Shown piece by piece: positions 8,621-19,088 of a DNA stretch of 64,000 bases. Each line of letters starts with the position of its first letter. Positions within the stretch are counted from its first letter, which is position 1. A model generated the notes under the pieces. The model was not told the DNA's origin and made no database searches. It was given only the letters and a program-made list of their open reading frames with translations. The stretch is from Planomonospora sp. ID67723 (GTDB taxonomy: Bacteria > Actinomycetota > Actinomycetes > Streptosporangiales > Streptosporangiaceae). Where the stretch lies: contig NZ_JABTEZ010000001.1 in the NCBI RefSeq assembly GCF_015711605.1, forward strand, positions 186,001 to 250,000, written 5' to 3'. Position numbers and translations under genes: made by a program.

Positions 8621-9229
8621 TCAGTCTCCGACCGCGCGAGCCGGGGGTTCGGCGTACTGGTCGAAGATCTCGTCGCGGGCCGCGGTGAGATCGATGATCT
8701 CGGCCGCCGGGCGCTGCGCCTCCCGCTCGGCGGCGAGGCGGCGGGCGCGCCTGGCACGTTCCGCACGGGCCTGGGCTGCGGCTCTGCGGCGTTCGGCGTC
8801 GATCTGGACGGAGGCGCGCAGGACGGCCAGGTAGGAGCCCAGGAGGATCACCGAGGGCGTCACGCCCCACCAGGGGATCACCCGGACGGCCGCGGTCACC
8901 ACCGAGGCGACCAGCAGCAGCACGCACCAGAAGGTCAGCCGCCTGCGCTTGGCCACGAGAACCGCCCTGCGGCGCATCTCGGCCCGGCGGCGCTCCACCC
9001 GGCCGGGCACGAGCTTGACCTGCGGCCCGGTCTCGGGCTCCGAGCCGGTCTCCGGCTCGGCTCCGGAGTCGTCCTCCGGCCCGGCCGCGGCGGGCTGCTC
9101 GTCCTGGCCGTAGGGATCCACGATGTTGTGGGGCTCGTCGAAGGCGGCGCGGTCCCGGCGCAGCCACATGGGCACGAGCACGCACAACCACATGACGACG
9201 ATGGCCAGATACAGGACGACGCTGCTCAC
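8621..9229 (-). CDS. glpR: GlpR/SepX-like membrane receptor of the divisome
   Basis: About 202 aa. It starts with a membrane helix (VVLYLAIVVMWLCVLVPMWL) followed by the conserved RRDRAAFDEPHNIVD, an acidic linker, two central membrane helices (LTFWCVLLLVASVVTAAV and VTPSVILLGSYLAVL) and a charged, coiled-coil-like tail. This layout matches actinobacterial SepX (Streptomyces) and GlpR (Corynebacterium), the receptor for the gephyrin-like protein Glp at the division site. GTG 9229 is preferred because GGAGG lies five bases before it; GTG 9235 overlaps that sequence. It is last in the leftward block that also contains glp. Confidence 0.8.
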   Translation of the reverse strand: MSSVVLYLAIVVMWLCVLVPMWLRRDRAAFDEPHNIVDPYGQDEQPAAAGPEDDSGAEPETGSEPETGPQVKLVPGRVERRRAEMRRRAVLVAKRRRLTFWCVLLLVASVVTAAVRVIPWWGVTPSVILLGSYLAVLRASVQIDAERRRAAAQARAERARRARRLAAEREAQRPAAEIIDLTAARDEIFDQYAEPPARAVGD

Positions 9230-9353
9230 GGCCACCTCCGGGCAGCACGAAGACGCCCCGGATCCCTCGGCGCCCTCGATATGCTCACCTCACGCACCGT
9301 AAGACCGCGTGTCACTATTTGACGAGCATCCAATGCGGTGTGTCGTGAGATCT

Positions 9354-9998
9354 TCAAACCTCTTCGTGGGAAGCGCCTCCGCGGGACGCGGCTTCGCGAT
9401 CACGTCGCCACCGCGCGAGCAGGCCTCGCGGCGCGTCCTCGACCGTGAGCGCGTAGCAGATGTGGTCACGCCATGCGCCGTCGATGTGCAGGTGCCGGCG
9501 GCGGACGCCCTCCTCCCGGAAGCCGAGCTTCTCCACCACCCGGCGGCTGGCGTGGTTCTCCGGCCGGATGTTGGCCTCGACCCGGTGCAGGCCGGTGGTG
9601 AAGAAGCAGTGGTCGACAGCCATGGCCACCGCGGTCGGGGTGATCCCCCGGCCCGCCAGCGCGCCGTCGACCCAGTAGCCGATCTGCGCGGACCTGGCCG
9701 AGCCCCAGACGATGGCGCCCACGGTGAGCTGACCGGCGAAGGCGCCCTCGTAGGTCACCACCCAGGGCAGCGCGAGCCCCTGCCTGGCCTCCCGGCGCAA
9801 CGAGCTCGCCATCGAGAGGTAGGGGCCCAGGCCGGTCCGGAACAGGGGCGTCTCCGGATTGCTCGGCTCCCAGGGACGGAGCCAGGCGGCGTTCCGCAGC
9901 CGCGTCTCACGCCAGACGCGCACGTCTCGCAGACGCAGCGGCCGGAGTCCCACCGGGCCCTCCGTCAGGGTCACCGGCCAGCCACGAAGTCGATCCAC
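9354..9998 (-). CDS. GNAT family N-acetyltransferase (RimJ-like)
   Basis: The 214-aa protein shows the RimJ/RimL type GNAT pattern: GPVGLRPLRLRDVRVWRETR at the N-terminus, IGYWVDGALAGRGITPTAVAM with the acetyl-CoA loop, LHRVEANIRPENHASRRVVEKLGFREEG, and DHICYAL near the end. It likely acetylates protein N-termini or a small amine. It lies between mog and glpR in the leftward block, a position conserved in actinobacteria. Confidence 0.85.
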   Translation of the reverse strand: MDRLRGWPVTLTEGPVGLRPLRLRDVRVWRETRLRNAAWLRPWEPSNPETPLFRTGLGPYLSMASSLRREARQGLALPWVVTYEGAFAGQLTVGAIVWGSARSAQIGYWVDGALAGRGITPTAVAMAVDHCFFTTGLHRVEANIRPENHASRRVVEKLGFREEGVRRRHLHIDGAWRDHICYALTVEDAPRGLLARWRRDREAASRGGASHEEV

Positions 9999-10043
9999 GC
10001 CCTCATCATCTCCCGAAGACCCGGCGCCGTGCCACGGTGCAGG

Positions 10044-10517
10044 TCAGCGTGTGTGGTCTCCGCCGCGGATCTGGTCCACGGCGTGCGCCAGGACGGGAGC
10101 GAGGACGGCCATGCCGTCGCGGACCCCGCCGGAGGAGCCGGGGAGGTTCACGATCAGGGTGCTCCCCGCCTGGCCCGCCAGGCCCCGGGAGAGGATCGAG
10201 GTCGGCACCCTGTCGCGATTGGCCTGGCGGACGGCCTCGGCGATGCCGGGGATCTCCCTGTCGAGCACCCGGCGGGTCATCTCCGGGGTCAGGTCGGCGG
10301 GGGTCAGGCCGGTGCCGCCGGTGGTGACGATCACGTCGTAGCCCTCGGCCACTCCGGACCTCAGCGCCTCCTCCACGGGGTCGCCGTCGGGGACCACCCG
10401 CGGGCCGTCCACCTCGCACCCGGCCCCGGCGAGCAGTTCGGCCAGCAGCTTTCCCGACCTGTCCTCGTATATCCCGGCGGAGGCCCGGTTGGACGCCGTG
10501 ATCACCAGAGCTCTCAT
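10044..10517 (-). CDS. mog: Molybdopterin adenylyltransferase-type protein (MogA/MoaB)
   Basis: The 157-aa protein is a stand-alone MoCF_biosynth domain: TASNRASAGIYEDRSGKLLAELL, DGDPVEEAL, the conserved TTGGTGLTPADLTPE, and GSTLIVNLPGSSGGVRDGM. These motifs bind molybdopterin; MogA/MoaB adenylylates it before metal insertion. Neighbours moaC and the MoeA-like glp support a molybdenum cofactor context, though in actinobacteria this cluster also serves cell division. Confidence 0.88.
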   Translation of the reverse strand: MRALVITASNRASAGIYEDRSGKLLAELLAGAGCEVDGPRVVPDGDPVEEALRSGVAEGYDVIVTTGGTGLTPADLTPEMTRRVLDREIPGIAEAVRQANRDRVPTSILSRGLAGQAGSTLIVNLPGSSGGVRDGMAVLAPVLAHAVDQIRGGDHTR

Positions 10518-10616
10518 GGGGCCATCTTCTCAGTCTCCCGGCCGCGGGCATCGAGCCCTGCGGAACTTCCCCGCCCCGGGGCCCGGCGGCCTTGGCCGTG
10601 CTCTCCGGCCCCGTCC

Positions 10617-11087
10617 CTACGGCCGGGTCCAGACTCCGGTCTTGCCGCCGGTCTTCTCCTCGACCCGGACATCCGTGATCACGGCCGCGGGGTCCACCGC
10701 CTTCACCATGTCGATCAGCGCGAGCGCGGCGACCGTGACGGCGGTCAGGGCCTCCATCTCGACGCCGGTCCGGTCGGCGGTCTTCACCCGGGCGGCGATC
10801 TCCACCCCGTCGTCGGCCACGGTCAGCTCGACCTTCACCCCGTGCAGGGCGATCGGGTGGCAGAGCGGGATCAGGTCGGGGGTGCGCTTGGCCCCCATGA
10901 TCCCGGCGATCCGCGCGGTGCCGATCGCGTCGCCCTTGGGGATGTCGCCCGACCGGAGCAGGCCCACGGCCTCGGCCGACAGCAGCACCTTGCCGGTGGC
11001 GGCGGCCGTACGGACCGAGACGTCCTTGGCCGAGACGTCCACCATGCGGGCCGCGCCCGTCTCGTCTATGTGCGTGAACCCGGTCAC
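10617..11087 (-). CDS. moaC: Cyclic pyranopterin monophosphate synthase MoaC
   Basis: The 156-aa protein carries the MoaC signatures: GAARMVDVSAKDVSVRTA at the start, KGDAIGTARIAGIMGAKRT, LIPLCHPIALHGVKVEL with the active-site His, and RTGVEMEALTAVTVAALALIDM. MoaC converts 3',8-cyclo-GTP to cyclic pyranopterin monophosphate in molybdopterin synthesis. GTG 11087 follows a G-rich GAGGGGGCG. MoaA, MoaD and MoaE are not in the window. Confidence 0.93.
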   Translation of the reverse strand: MTGFTHIDETGAARMVDVSAKDVSVRTAAATGKVLLSAEAVGLLRSGDIPKGDAIGTARIAGIMGAKRTPDLIPLCHPIALHGVKVELTVADDGVEIAARVKTADRTGVEMEALTAVTVAALALIDMVKAVDPAAVITDVRVEEKTGGKTGVWTRP

Positions 11088-11142
11088 ACCGCCCCCTCAC
11101 CCAGCGGCACGGCGCGTGCGCCGTGCCCGTCGAATCGCTCGC

Positions 11143-12348
11143 TCACAGCGGGATGACCTCCACGGAAGCCCCCTCGGGCAGCTCGGTGACGTCCTCGGGG
11201 ACGACGATCAGGGCGTTGGCCGAGGCCAGGGCCGCGAGCTGGTGGGAGCCCTGGCGGAGCACCGGGGCCACGGTGCCCTGGGGGCCGAGCACGCCGCGCA
11301 GGTATGACCGCTTGCCCGCAGGCGAGCGGAGCGGGGCGCTGGTCACGGCCGGCACCGTCGGGGTGGGTCCCGACGGCAGGCCCCGCATCTTCCGCAGGGC
11401 CGGGCGGACGAACAGCATGAACGAGACGAAGGACGAGACGGGGTTGCCCGGCAGGGTGAACACCGGCACCTGGTCCTCGCCCACGACGCCGAACCCCTGG
11501 GGCATGCCCGGCTGCATGGCGACGCGCTCGAAACGGACCGTGCCGAGTGGGCCGAGGGCCTCCTTGACCGGCTCGTACGCGCCCATGGAGACGCCGCCGC
11601 TGGTGATCACCGCGTCGGCCCTGACGAGCTGGGCGTCGAGCTGGTCGATGAACCGGGCGGCGTCGTCGGCGACGATCCCGGCCCGGTAGCCCTCGCCGCC
11701 CGCCTCGCGGACCGCGGCGATCAGGGTGTAGCTGTTGGACTCCCAGATCTGGCCGGGGGCCAGCGGGGTGCCCGGCTCGGCCAGCTCGGCCCCGGTGGAG
11801 ATCACCACGACCCGGGGGCGGGGCCGTACCAGCACCCGCCGCCGGCCGACGCCGGCCAGGATGCCGAGCTGGGCGGGGCCGATCACGCTCCCCTCCGGCA
11901 GCACCGGCTCGCCCGGGCGCACGTCCTCGCCCGCCGTCCGGATCGCGTTCCCCTTCGGCGCGGACCTGCCGATCACGACCCGGGCGGTGCCGCCGTCGGT
12001 CCACTCGACCGGGATCACCGTGTCGGCCCCGGCGGGCATCGGCGCGCCGGTCATGATCCGCATGGCCATGCCCGGGCCGAGGGCGTGCAGGCGGCCGTCG
12101 CCGGCCGCGATGTCGTCGATCACCGGCAGCGTCACCGGGGCTCCGGCGACGTCCTCGGCCCGTACGGCGTAGCCGTCCATCGCGGAGTTGTCGAACGGCG
12201 GCAGCGGGACCGGGGAGGTCACCTCCTCGGCCAGCGTGGTGCCGAGGGCCTGCTCCAGCTCCAGCTCCAGCGGCGCGAGGGTCCGCACGGTGTTCAGGAT
12301 GTCGGCGAGGTGGTCGTCGACCGACCTCATCGGGATCGTCTGGTTCAT
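11143..12348 (-). CDS. glp: Gephyrin-like molybdotransferase Glp (MoeA family)
   Basis: The 401-aa protein has the full MoeA architecture: N-terminal domain with VPLPPFDNSAMDGYAVR, MTGAPMPAGADTVIPVE, the MoCF domain with ISTGAELAEPG, SGGVSMGAYEPVKEAL, and FTLPGNPVSSFVSF, and a C-terminal beta domain. MoeA inserts molybdate into adenylylated molybdopterin. The actinobacterial paralogue next to glpR (Glp) binds the receptor GlpR and FtsZ at the septum in Corynebacterium, so this copy probably has that role. Its ATG overlaps the galU stop as ATGA, indicating coupled translation. Confidence 0.88.
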   Translation of the reverse strand: MNQTIPMRSVDDHLADILNTVRTLAPLELELEQALGTTLAEEVTSPVPLPPFDNSAMDGYAVRAEDVAGAPVTLPVIDDIAAGDGRLHALGPGMAMRIMTGAPMPAGADTVIPVEWTDGGTARVVIGRSAPKGNAIRTAGEDVRPGEPVLPEGSVIGPAQLGILAGVGRRRVLVRPRPRVVVISTGAELAEPGTPLAPGQIWESNSYTLIAAVREAGGEGYRAGIVADDAARFIDQLDAQLVRADAVITSGGVSMGAYEPVKEALGPLGTVRFERVAMQPGMPQGFGVVGEDQVPVFTLPGNPVSSFVSFMLFVRPALRKMRGLPSGPTPTVPAVTSAPLRSPAGKRSYLRGVLGPQGTVAPVLRQGSHQLAALASANALIVVPEDVTELPEGASVEVIPL

Positions 12349-13244
12349 CGGGAGGCCAGGAAGTCCTTCAGCCAGGGCATGAACTCCGGTGCCAGGTCGG
12401 GGCGGTCCGCGGCGAACTGCACGACCGTGCGCAGGTAGTCGAGCTTGTTGCCGGTGTCGTAGCGGCGGCCGCGGAACAGCACGCCGTGGACCGGCCCGCC
12501 CTCCTCGACACCCCGGCCCGCCAGCGTGCGCAGGGCGTCGGTGAGCTGGATCTCGCCGCCGCGGCCCGGCGGGGTGTTCTCCAGCACCTCGAAGACCGCC
12601 GGATCGATCACGTACCGGCCGATGATCGCCCAGTTGGACGGCGCCTCCTCGGCGGGGGGCTTCTCCACCAGGTCGGTCACCCGGACCACGTCGTCCTCGG
12701 CGGTGGCCTCGATGGCGGCGCAGCCGTACAGGGAGACCTGCTCCCGCGGGACCTCCATCAGCGCGATGACGCTGCCGCCGTGGGTCGCGCGGACCTCGAT
12801 CATGCGCTTGAGAAGCTCGTCCCGGGGGTCGATCAGGTCGTCGCCGAGCAGGCAGGCGAACGGGTTGCGGCCCACGTGCTGCTTGGCGCAGAGCACCGCG
12901 TGGCCGAGACCGCGCGGCTCGCCCTGCCGTACGTAGTGGAGGGTCGCCAGGTCGGCGGGCTCGCGCACCTGGGAGAGGCGCTCGTCGTCGCCCTTGGCCT
13001 CCAGCACGTCCTCAAGCTCGATCGCCCGGTCGAAGTGGTCCTCGATCGAGCGCTTGTTCTTGCCCGTCACCATGAGCACGTCGAGCAGCCCGGCGGAGAC
13101 GGCCTCCTCGACGACATACTGGATCGCGGGCTTGTCGACGATCGGCAGCATCTCCTTGGGCGTCGCCTTGGTCGCCGGCAGGAAGCGGGTGCCCAGACCC
13201 GCCGCTGGAACGACGGCTTTCGTCACGGGATCGAAGTCGGCCAT
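12345..13244 (-). CDS. galU: UTP--glucose-1-phosphate uridylyltransferase GalU
   Basis: The 299-aa protein contains AVVPAAGLGTRFLPATKATPKEML (nucleotide-binding loop), VDKPAIQYVVEEAVSAGL, VRQGEPRGLGHAVLCAK and AFAC-like FACLLGDDL, as in bacterial GalU. It makes UDP-glucose for cell-wall polymers, trehalose and glycogen. It is the first gene of the leftward block and divergent by only 24 bp from the cyclo-ligase gene, so the two promoters must overlap the opposing gene starts. Confidence 0.95.
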   Translation of the reverse strand: MADFDPVTKAVVPAAGLGTRFLPATKATPKEMLPIVDKPAIQYVVEEAVSAGLLDVLMVTGKNKRSIEDHFDRAIELEDVLEAKGDDERLSQVREPADLATLHYVRQGEPRGLGHAVLCAKQHVGRNPFACLLGDDLIDPRDELLKRMIEVRATHGGSVIALMEVPREQVSLYGCAAIEATAEDDVVRVTDLVEKPPAEEAPSNWAIIGRYVIDPAVFEVLENTPPGRGGEIQLTDALRTLAGRGVEEGGPVHGVLFRGRRYDTGNKLDYLRTVVQFAADRPDLAPEFMPWLKDFLASR

Positions 13245-13268
13245 ACCGAAACCTTAGTGGAGGGACCT

Positions 13269-13844
13269 GTGGATAAGCGGAAGCTGCGGTCGTTGATCCG
13301 GCAGCGGCGCGCCTCTATCCCGGAGGAGGAGAGGTATGCGTCTTCCATCCGGATTCGCGAGACCCTGCTCGACCAGCCGTGGGTGCAGATGGCCGGGCTG
13401 GTCGCCTGCTACTGGTCGACCGGGGCGGAACCCGCGACGCACGGGCTGGTCTTCGCACTGTGGAAGCACGGCGCGACCGTGATCCTCCCCGTGCTCCGCG
13501 AGGACTTCGACCTCGACTGGGCGGTGTACGACGGCCCCGACACGCTGACCCCCGGCCGTTTCGGGATCATGGAACCGGTGGACGCCCGGCGCGGCGTCGA
13601 CGCGATCAGGACCGCGGCCCTGGTGATCGCCCCCGCCCTGGCGGTCGGCCGGTCCACCGGGGTACGGCTCGGCATGGGCGGCGGATCCTACGATCGCGCC
13701 CTGGCCCGGGTCGGGCCGAACGTGCCGACGGTCGCGCTGCTCCACCAGGGCGAACTGCTCGACGAGGTTCCCGCCGAGCCCCACGACAGGCCGGTTCGCT
13801 ACGCTGCGTCACCCGGAGGTATCGTCCGGGTGGGAGCAGCCTGA
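13269..13844 (+). CDS. 5-formyltetrahydrofolate cyclo-ligase
   Basis: About 191 aa with the 5-FTHF cyclo-ligase pattern: KRKLRSLIRQRRASIPEEER at the start, ACYWSTGAEPATHGLVFAL, LTPGRFGIMEP, and the ATP-binding GVRLGMGGGSYDRALAR. It converts 5-formyl-THF to 5,10-methenyl-THF. GTG 13269 follows GGAGGG by six bases. galU and this gene are divergent neighbours of the Moco/division block in many actinobacteria. The 196 bp downstream show no gene. Confidence 0.9.
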   Translation: MDKRKLRSLIRQRRASIPEEERYASSIRIRETLLDQPWVQMAGLVACYWSTGAEPATHGLVFALWKHGATVILPVLREDFDLDWAVYDGPDTLTPGRFGIMEPVDARRGVDAIRTAALVIAPALAVGRSTGVRLGMGGGSYDRALARVGPNVPTVALLHQGELLDEVPAEPHDRPVRYAASPGGIVRVGAA

Positions 13845-14040
13845 TCCGTCCACCGGGCCAGAGCGCTCCCCGGCATCAGGGAGGGGACGAGGCGACTCCT
13901 CCACTCCCCGCAAGGGAGCGCTTCCCGCTCCCCGTTCGGAGTGGGCGGCGGACGAGCCCCGCCCGCCCCGAACACTGGAAGACCGGCAAGAAGGCGATTC
14001 ACCCGTTGGACGAACTCGGCAGCTCTCTCACTAGATCCTG

Positions 14041-15546
14041 ATGGACTGGAACATCTGGCTGCTTCTCGGCGCGGGCATCGTCATGGCCGCCGTCGTCGCG
14101 GTGCGCGTCGCCCACTGGAGCGGGTTGCCGAGCCTGCTCATCTTCCTCGGCTTCGGCCTGATCATCGGCGAGTCCGGCTTCGGGCTCCAGTTCGACGACG
14201 CCGAGCTCGCCCAGCAGCTCGGCCTCGTCGCGCTGGCGATCATCCTGGCCGAGGGAGGCCTGACCACCACCTGGAGCCACGTCAGGAAGTCCATCCCCAC
14301 CGCGCTCGTGCTGGCCACCGCGGGCGTCGGGGTGAGCATCGCCGCCGTCGCGCTGCCCGTGCACTTCCTGCTCGGCGCGGACTGGCGCACCGCGCTCCTG
14401 CTCGGCGCGATCCTCGCCTCCACCGACGCGGCGGCCGTCTTCTCCGTCCTGCGCCGCCTGCCCCTGCCCCGGAGGCTCTCAGGCACCCTGGAGGCCGAGT
14501 CCGGCTTCAACGACGCTCCCGTCGTCATCGCCGTGATGCTGCTGAGCACCAGCGCCTCGCCCAGCCTCTGGACCGCCCTGGCCCAGGTGCTCTTCGAGCT
14601 CGCGGTGGGCGCGGGCGTCGGCCTGGCGGTCGGGCCGCTGGGCACCTACGCGCTGCGCCGCGTCGCGCTGCCGGCCTCCGGCCTCTACCCCATCGCAGTG
14701 CTCGCGCTCGCCTTCGTCGCCTACGCGGGGGCCGTGCAACTGCACGGCAGCGGATTCCTCGCGGTGTATCTGGCGGCGCTGGTCATGGGCAACTCCAAGA
14801 TGCCGCACCGCGCCGCCAGCCGGAGTTTCGCCGAGGGCGTCGCCTGGCTGGCCCAGATCGGCCTGTTCGTCATGCTCGGGATGCTGGCCAGCCCTTCGGA
14901 GATGCCGTCGGCGCTCGTCCCCGGCCTGGTCACGGGACTGATCCTGGTCGTGGTGGCGCGGCCGCTGTCCATCATGGCCTCGGCCCTCCTCGTACGGCTC
15001 ACGGGCGTCGACCGGCTGAACTGGCGGGAGCAGGCGTTCCTGTCGTGGGCCGGGCTGCGCGGCGCGGTGCCGATCGTGCTGGCCACCATTCCCTGGGCCG
15101 CCACCTCGATCGATGACGCCGTCGCCAGGTTCGTCTTCGACGAGGTCTTCGTCATCGTGGTCGTCTACACCCTGTTGCAGGGGCCCACGCTGCCGTGGGC
15201 CGCGCGGGTCCTCGGGGTCTCGGTCCTGGACGAGGCGCGCGACCTGGAGGTGGAGTCGGCGCCGCTGGAGGAGCTCAAGGCCGAGCTCCTCCAGATCAAG
15301 GTGCCGCCGACGTCCAAGCTGCACGGCGTGGAGGTCTTCGAGCTCCGGCTGCCCTCCGACGCCCAGGTCACGCTCATCGTCCGGGACGGCAGGACGTTCG
15401 TGCCGTCGGACTCCACCAGGATCAGGACCGACGACCAGCTCCTCGTGGTGACGACCGCCGCGTGCAGGGAGGTCGTGGAGCGGCGGATGCGCGCCATCAG
15501 CCGCAGGGGCAAGCTCGCCGGATGGTTCGGCGAGCGCGGTGCGTGA
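14041..15546 (+). CDS. Cation:proton antiporter with TrkA-C domain (CPA family, NhaP2-like)
   Basis: The 501-aa protein has 11-13 membrane segments of the Na+/H+ exchanger fold. The ion-site region reads ASTDAAAVFSVLRR and ESGFNDAPVVIAVML, with the conserved Asp pair of CPA1-type K+ or Na+/H+ antiporters. After residue ~400 comes a cytoplasmic TrkA-C-like domain (LHGVEVFELRLPSDAQVTLI, DDQLLVVTT). The layout resembles potassium/proton antiporters of the CvrA/NhaP2 type. No clear Shine-Dalgarno sequence precedes the ATG. Confidence 0.88.
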   Translation: MDWNIWLLLGAGIVMAAVVAVRVAHWSGLPSLLIFLGFGLIIGESGFGLQFDDAELAQQLGLVALAIILAEGGLTTTWSHVRKSIPTALVLATAGVGVSIAAVALPVHFLLGADWRTALLLGAILASTDAAAVFSVLRRLPLPRRLSGTLEAESGFNDAPVVIAVMLLSTSASPSLWTALAQVLFELAVGAGVGLAVGPLGTYALRRVALPASGLYPIAVLALAFVAYAGAVQLHGSGFLAVYLAALVMGNSKMPHRAASRSFAEGVAWLAQIGLFVMLGMLASPSEMPSALVPGLVTGLILVVVARPLSIMASALLVRLTGVDRLNWREQAFLSWAGLRGAVPIVLATIPWAATSIDDAVARFVFDEVFVIVVVYTLLQGPTLPWAARVLGVSVLDEARDLEVESAPLEELKAELLQIKVPPTSKLHGVEVFELRLPSDAQVTLIVRDGRTFVPSDSTRIRTDDQLLVVTTAACREVVERRMRAISRRGKLAGWFGERGA

Positions 15547-15690
15547 GATCCCGGTGACGCGGCGTCCGGTCTCCGATGGCTTCGGACGGAATGTGAAGGC
15601 TCCCACTCGCGTTTATGCTTGTCGACGCCTTACCATTAGCAGTCGCGTCAGTCGAGTGCCAATCGGCGCGGCCCGAACGAGGAGGAGAGC

Positions 15691-15981
15691 GTGCCCACCT
15701 ACCAGTACGCCTGCACCGCCTGTGACAACCAGTTCGAGATCGTCCAGAAGTTCACGGACGACGCGCTCACCGTGTGCCCGAGCTGCCAGGGCGAGCTGCG
15801 AAAGGTGTTCTCGGCGGTCGGCATCGTCTTCAAGGGTTCCGGCTTCTACCGGACCGACAACCGGTCGTCGAGCTCGTCCAGCACGGTGAGTTCCACCACA
15901 TCGGCGTCCTCGACGTCGACGTCGACCCCGGCGGAGTCCAAGCCCGCCGCGGCCCCGGCCCCCGCCGCCGCGGCCTCCTGA
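15691..15981 (+). CDS. FmdB family zinc ribbon protein
   Basis: The 96-aa protein starts PTYQYACTACDNQFEIVQKF and has a second Cys pair in CPSCQGELRKVFS, together a four-Cys zinc ribbon, followed by GIVFKGSGFYRTDNR and a Ser/Thr/Ala-rich tail. FmdB proteins are putative regulators; their role in most bacteria is unknown. GTG 15691 follows AGGAGGAGAG. It stops one base before the stop of the convergent drug exporter. Confidence 0.9.
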   Translation: MPTYQYACTACDNQFEIVQKFTDDALTVCPSCQGELRKVFSAVGIVFKGSGFYRTDNRSSSSSSTVSSTTSASSTSTSTPAESKPAAAPAPAAAAS

Positions 15982-15982
15982 G

Positions 15983-18031
<2,049 letters not shown>

Positions 18032-18110
18032 TCACATTGCGGACACGCTTATCCACAGGTTCGCGCTCCGCCCTCGATGAGGGGCGGCGCATGGCGCTAA
18101 TGTCTGCGCC

Positions 18111-18920
18111 ATGGTCACTCGCGCGGACGTCGGAGTCATCGGCGGCTCAGGTTTCTACTCCCTGCTCGACGACGCCACGGAGATCGAGGTCTCCACACCG
18201 TACGGCCCGCCCAGCGACGTCGTCACCGTCGGCCACGTCGGCTCCCGGCCGGTGGCCTTCATCCCCCGCCACGGCCGCGATCACCGCTTCCCGCCCCACC
18301 GCATCCCCTACCGCGCCAACCTGTGGGCCCTGCGCTCCCTCGGCGTCCGCCAGGTCCTCGCCCCCAGCGCCGTGGGCTCGCTCCGCCCCGAGCTCGGCCC
18401 GGGGGCCCTGGTCGTCCCCGACCAGCTCGTCGACCGCACCTCCGGGCGCGTGCAGACCTACTACGACGCCGGCGGCGTGGTCCACGTCTCCTTCGCCGAC
18501 CCCTACTGCCCCACCGGCCGTGCCGCCGCCGTGGCGACCGGCCGCGGTGTCGGCTGGGAGGTGGCCGACGGCGGCACCCTGGTGGTCATCGAGGGCCCCC
18601 GGTTCTCCACCCGGGCCGAGTCCCGCTGGTTCACCGCGAACGGCTGGACGATCGTCGGCATGACCGGCTTCCCCGAGTCCGTCCTCGCCCGCGAGCTCGC
18701 CATGTGCTACACGTCACTGTCCCTGGTCACCGACCACGACGCCGGAGTCGAGGCGGGAGAGGGGGTCACCCACGAGGAGGTGCTGGCCTTCTTCGCCGCC
18801 AACGTCACCCGGATGCGTTCACTGGTCACCGACCTCATCACCGCCCTCCCGCGGGACCGCACGTGTCCCTGCGGCGAGGCCCTCGACGGGCTGAAGCTCC
18901 CCTTCGAGCTCCCCCAGTAA
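18111..18920 (+). CDS. mtnP: S-methyl-5'-thioadenosine phosphorylase
   Basis: The 269-aa protein has the purine phosphorylase 2 (MTAP) motifs: VGVIGGSGFYSLLDDATEIEV with the phosphate loop, FIPRHGRDHRFPPHRIPYRAN, IEGPRFSTRAESRWF, and the NMTG-like GMTGFPESVLARELAMCY. It cleaves methylthioadenosine to adenine and methylthioribose-1-phosphate. A TAATGT -10-like hexamer lies seven bases before the ATG with no Shine-Dalgarno sequence, suggesting a leaderless message. The C-terminal CPCGEALDG is typical of actinobacterial members. Confidence 0.92.
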   Translation: MVTRADVGVIGGSGFYSLLDDATEIEVSTPYGPPSDVVTVGHVGSRPVAFIPRHGRDHRFPPHRIPYRANLWALRSLGVRQVLAPSAVGSLRPELGPGALVVPDQLVDRTSGRVQTYYDAGGVVHVSFADPYCPTGRAAAVATGRGVGWEVADGGTLVVIEGPRFSTRAESRWFTANGWTIVGMTGFPESVLARELAMCYTSLSLVTDHDAGVEAGEGVTHEEVLAFFAANVTRMRSLVTDLITALPRDRTCPCGEALDGLKLPFELPQ

Positions 18921-19088
18921 TCCCCCGCGACCCCGGCCCCTCTCTCCCGGAGGGCCATGGGGTTCCGGGAGACCGGCCTCCGCCCGCCGCGGAGGCCGGG
19001 CGCCGAAGCCCCGGGCTCACGCCCGCCGTCTGTCCCCCGTCCGTCCCCGGGCTCCGCGCCGCCCGGCTGCTCTGCCATGGAGTCAGCC

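Noticed and set aside
10044-12348. mog and moaC as a complete molybdenum cofactor operon
   Set aside because: moaA, moaD and moaE are absent, and the MoeA-like gene with glpR points to the division-linked Glp cluster instead.
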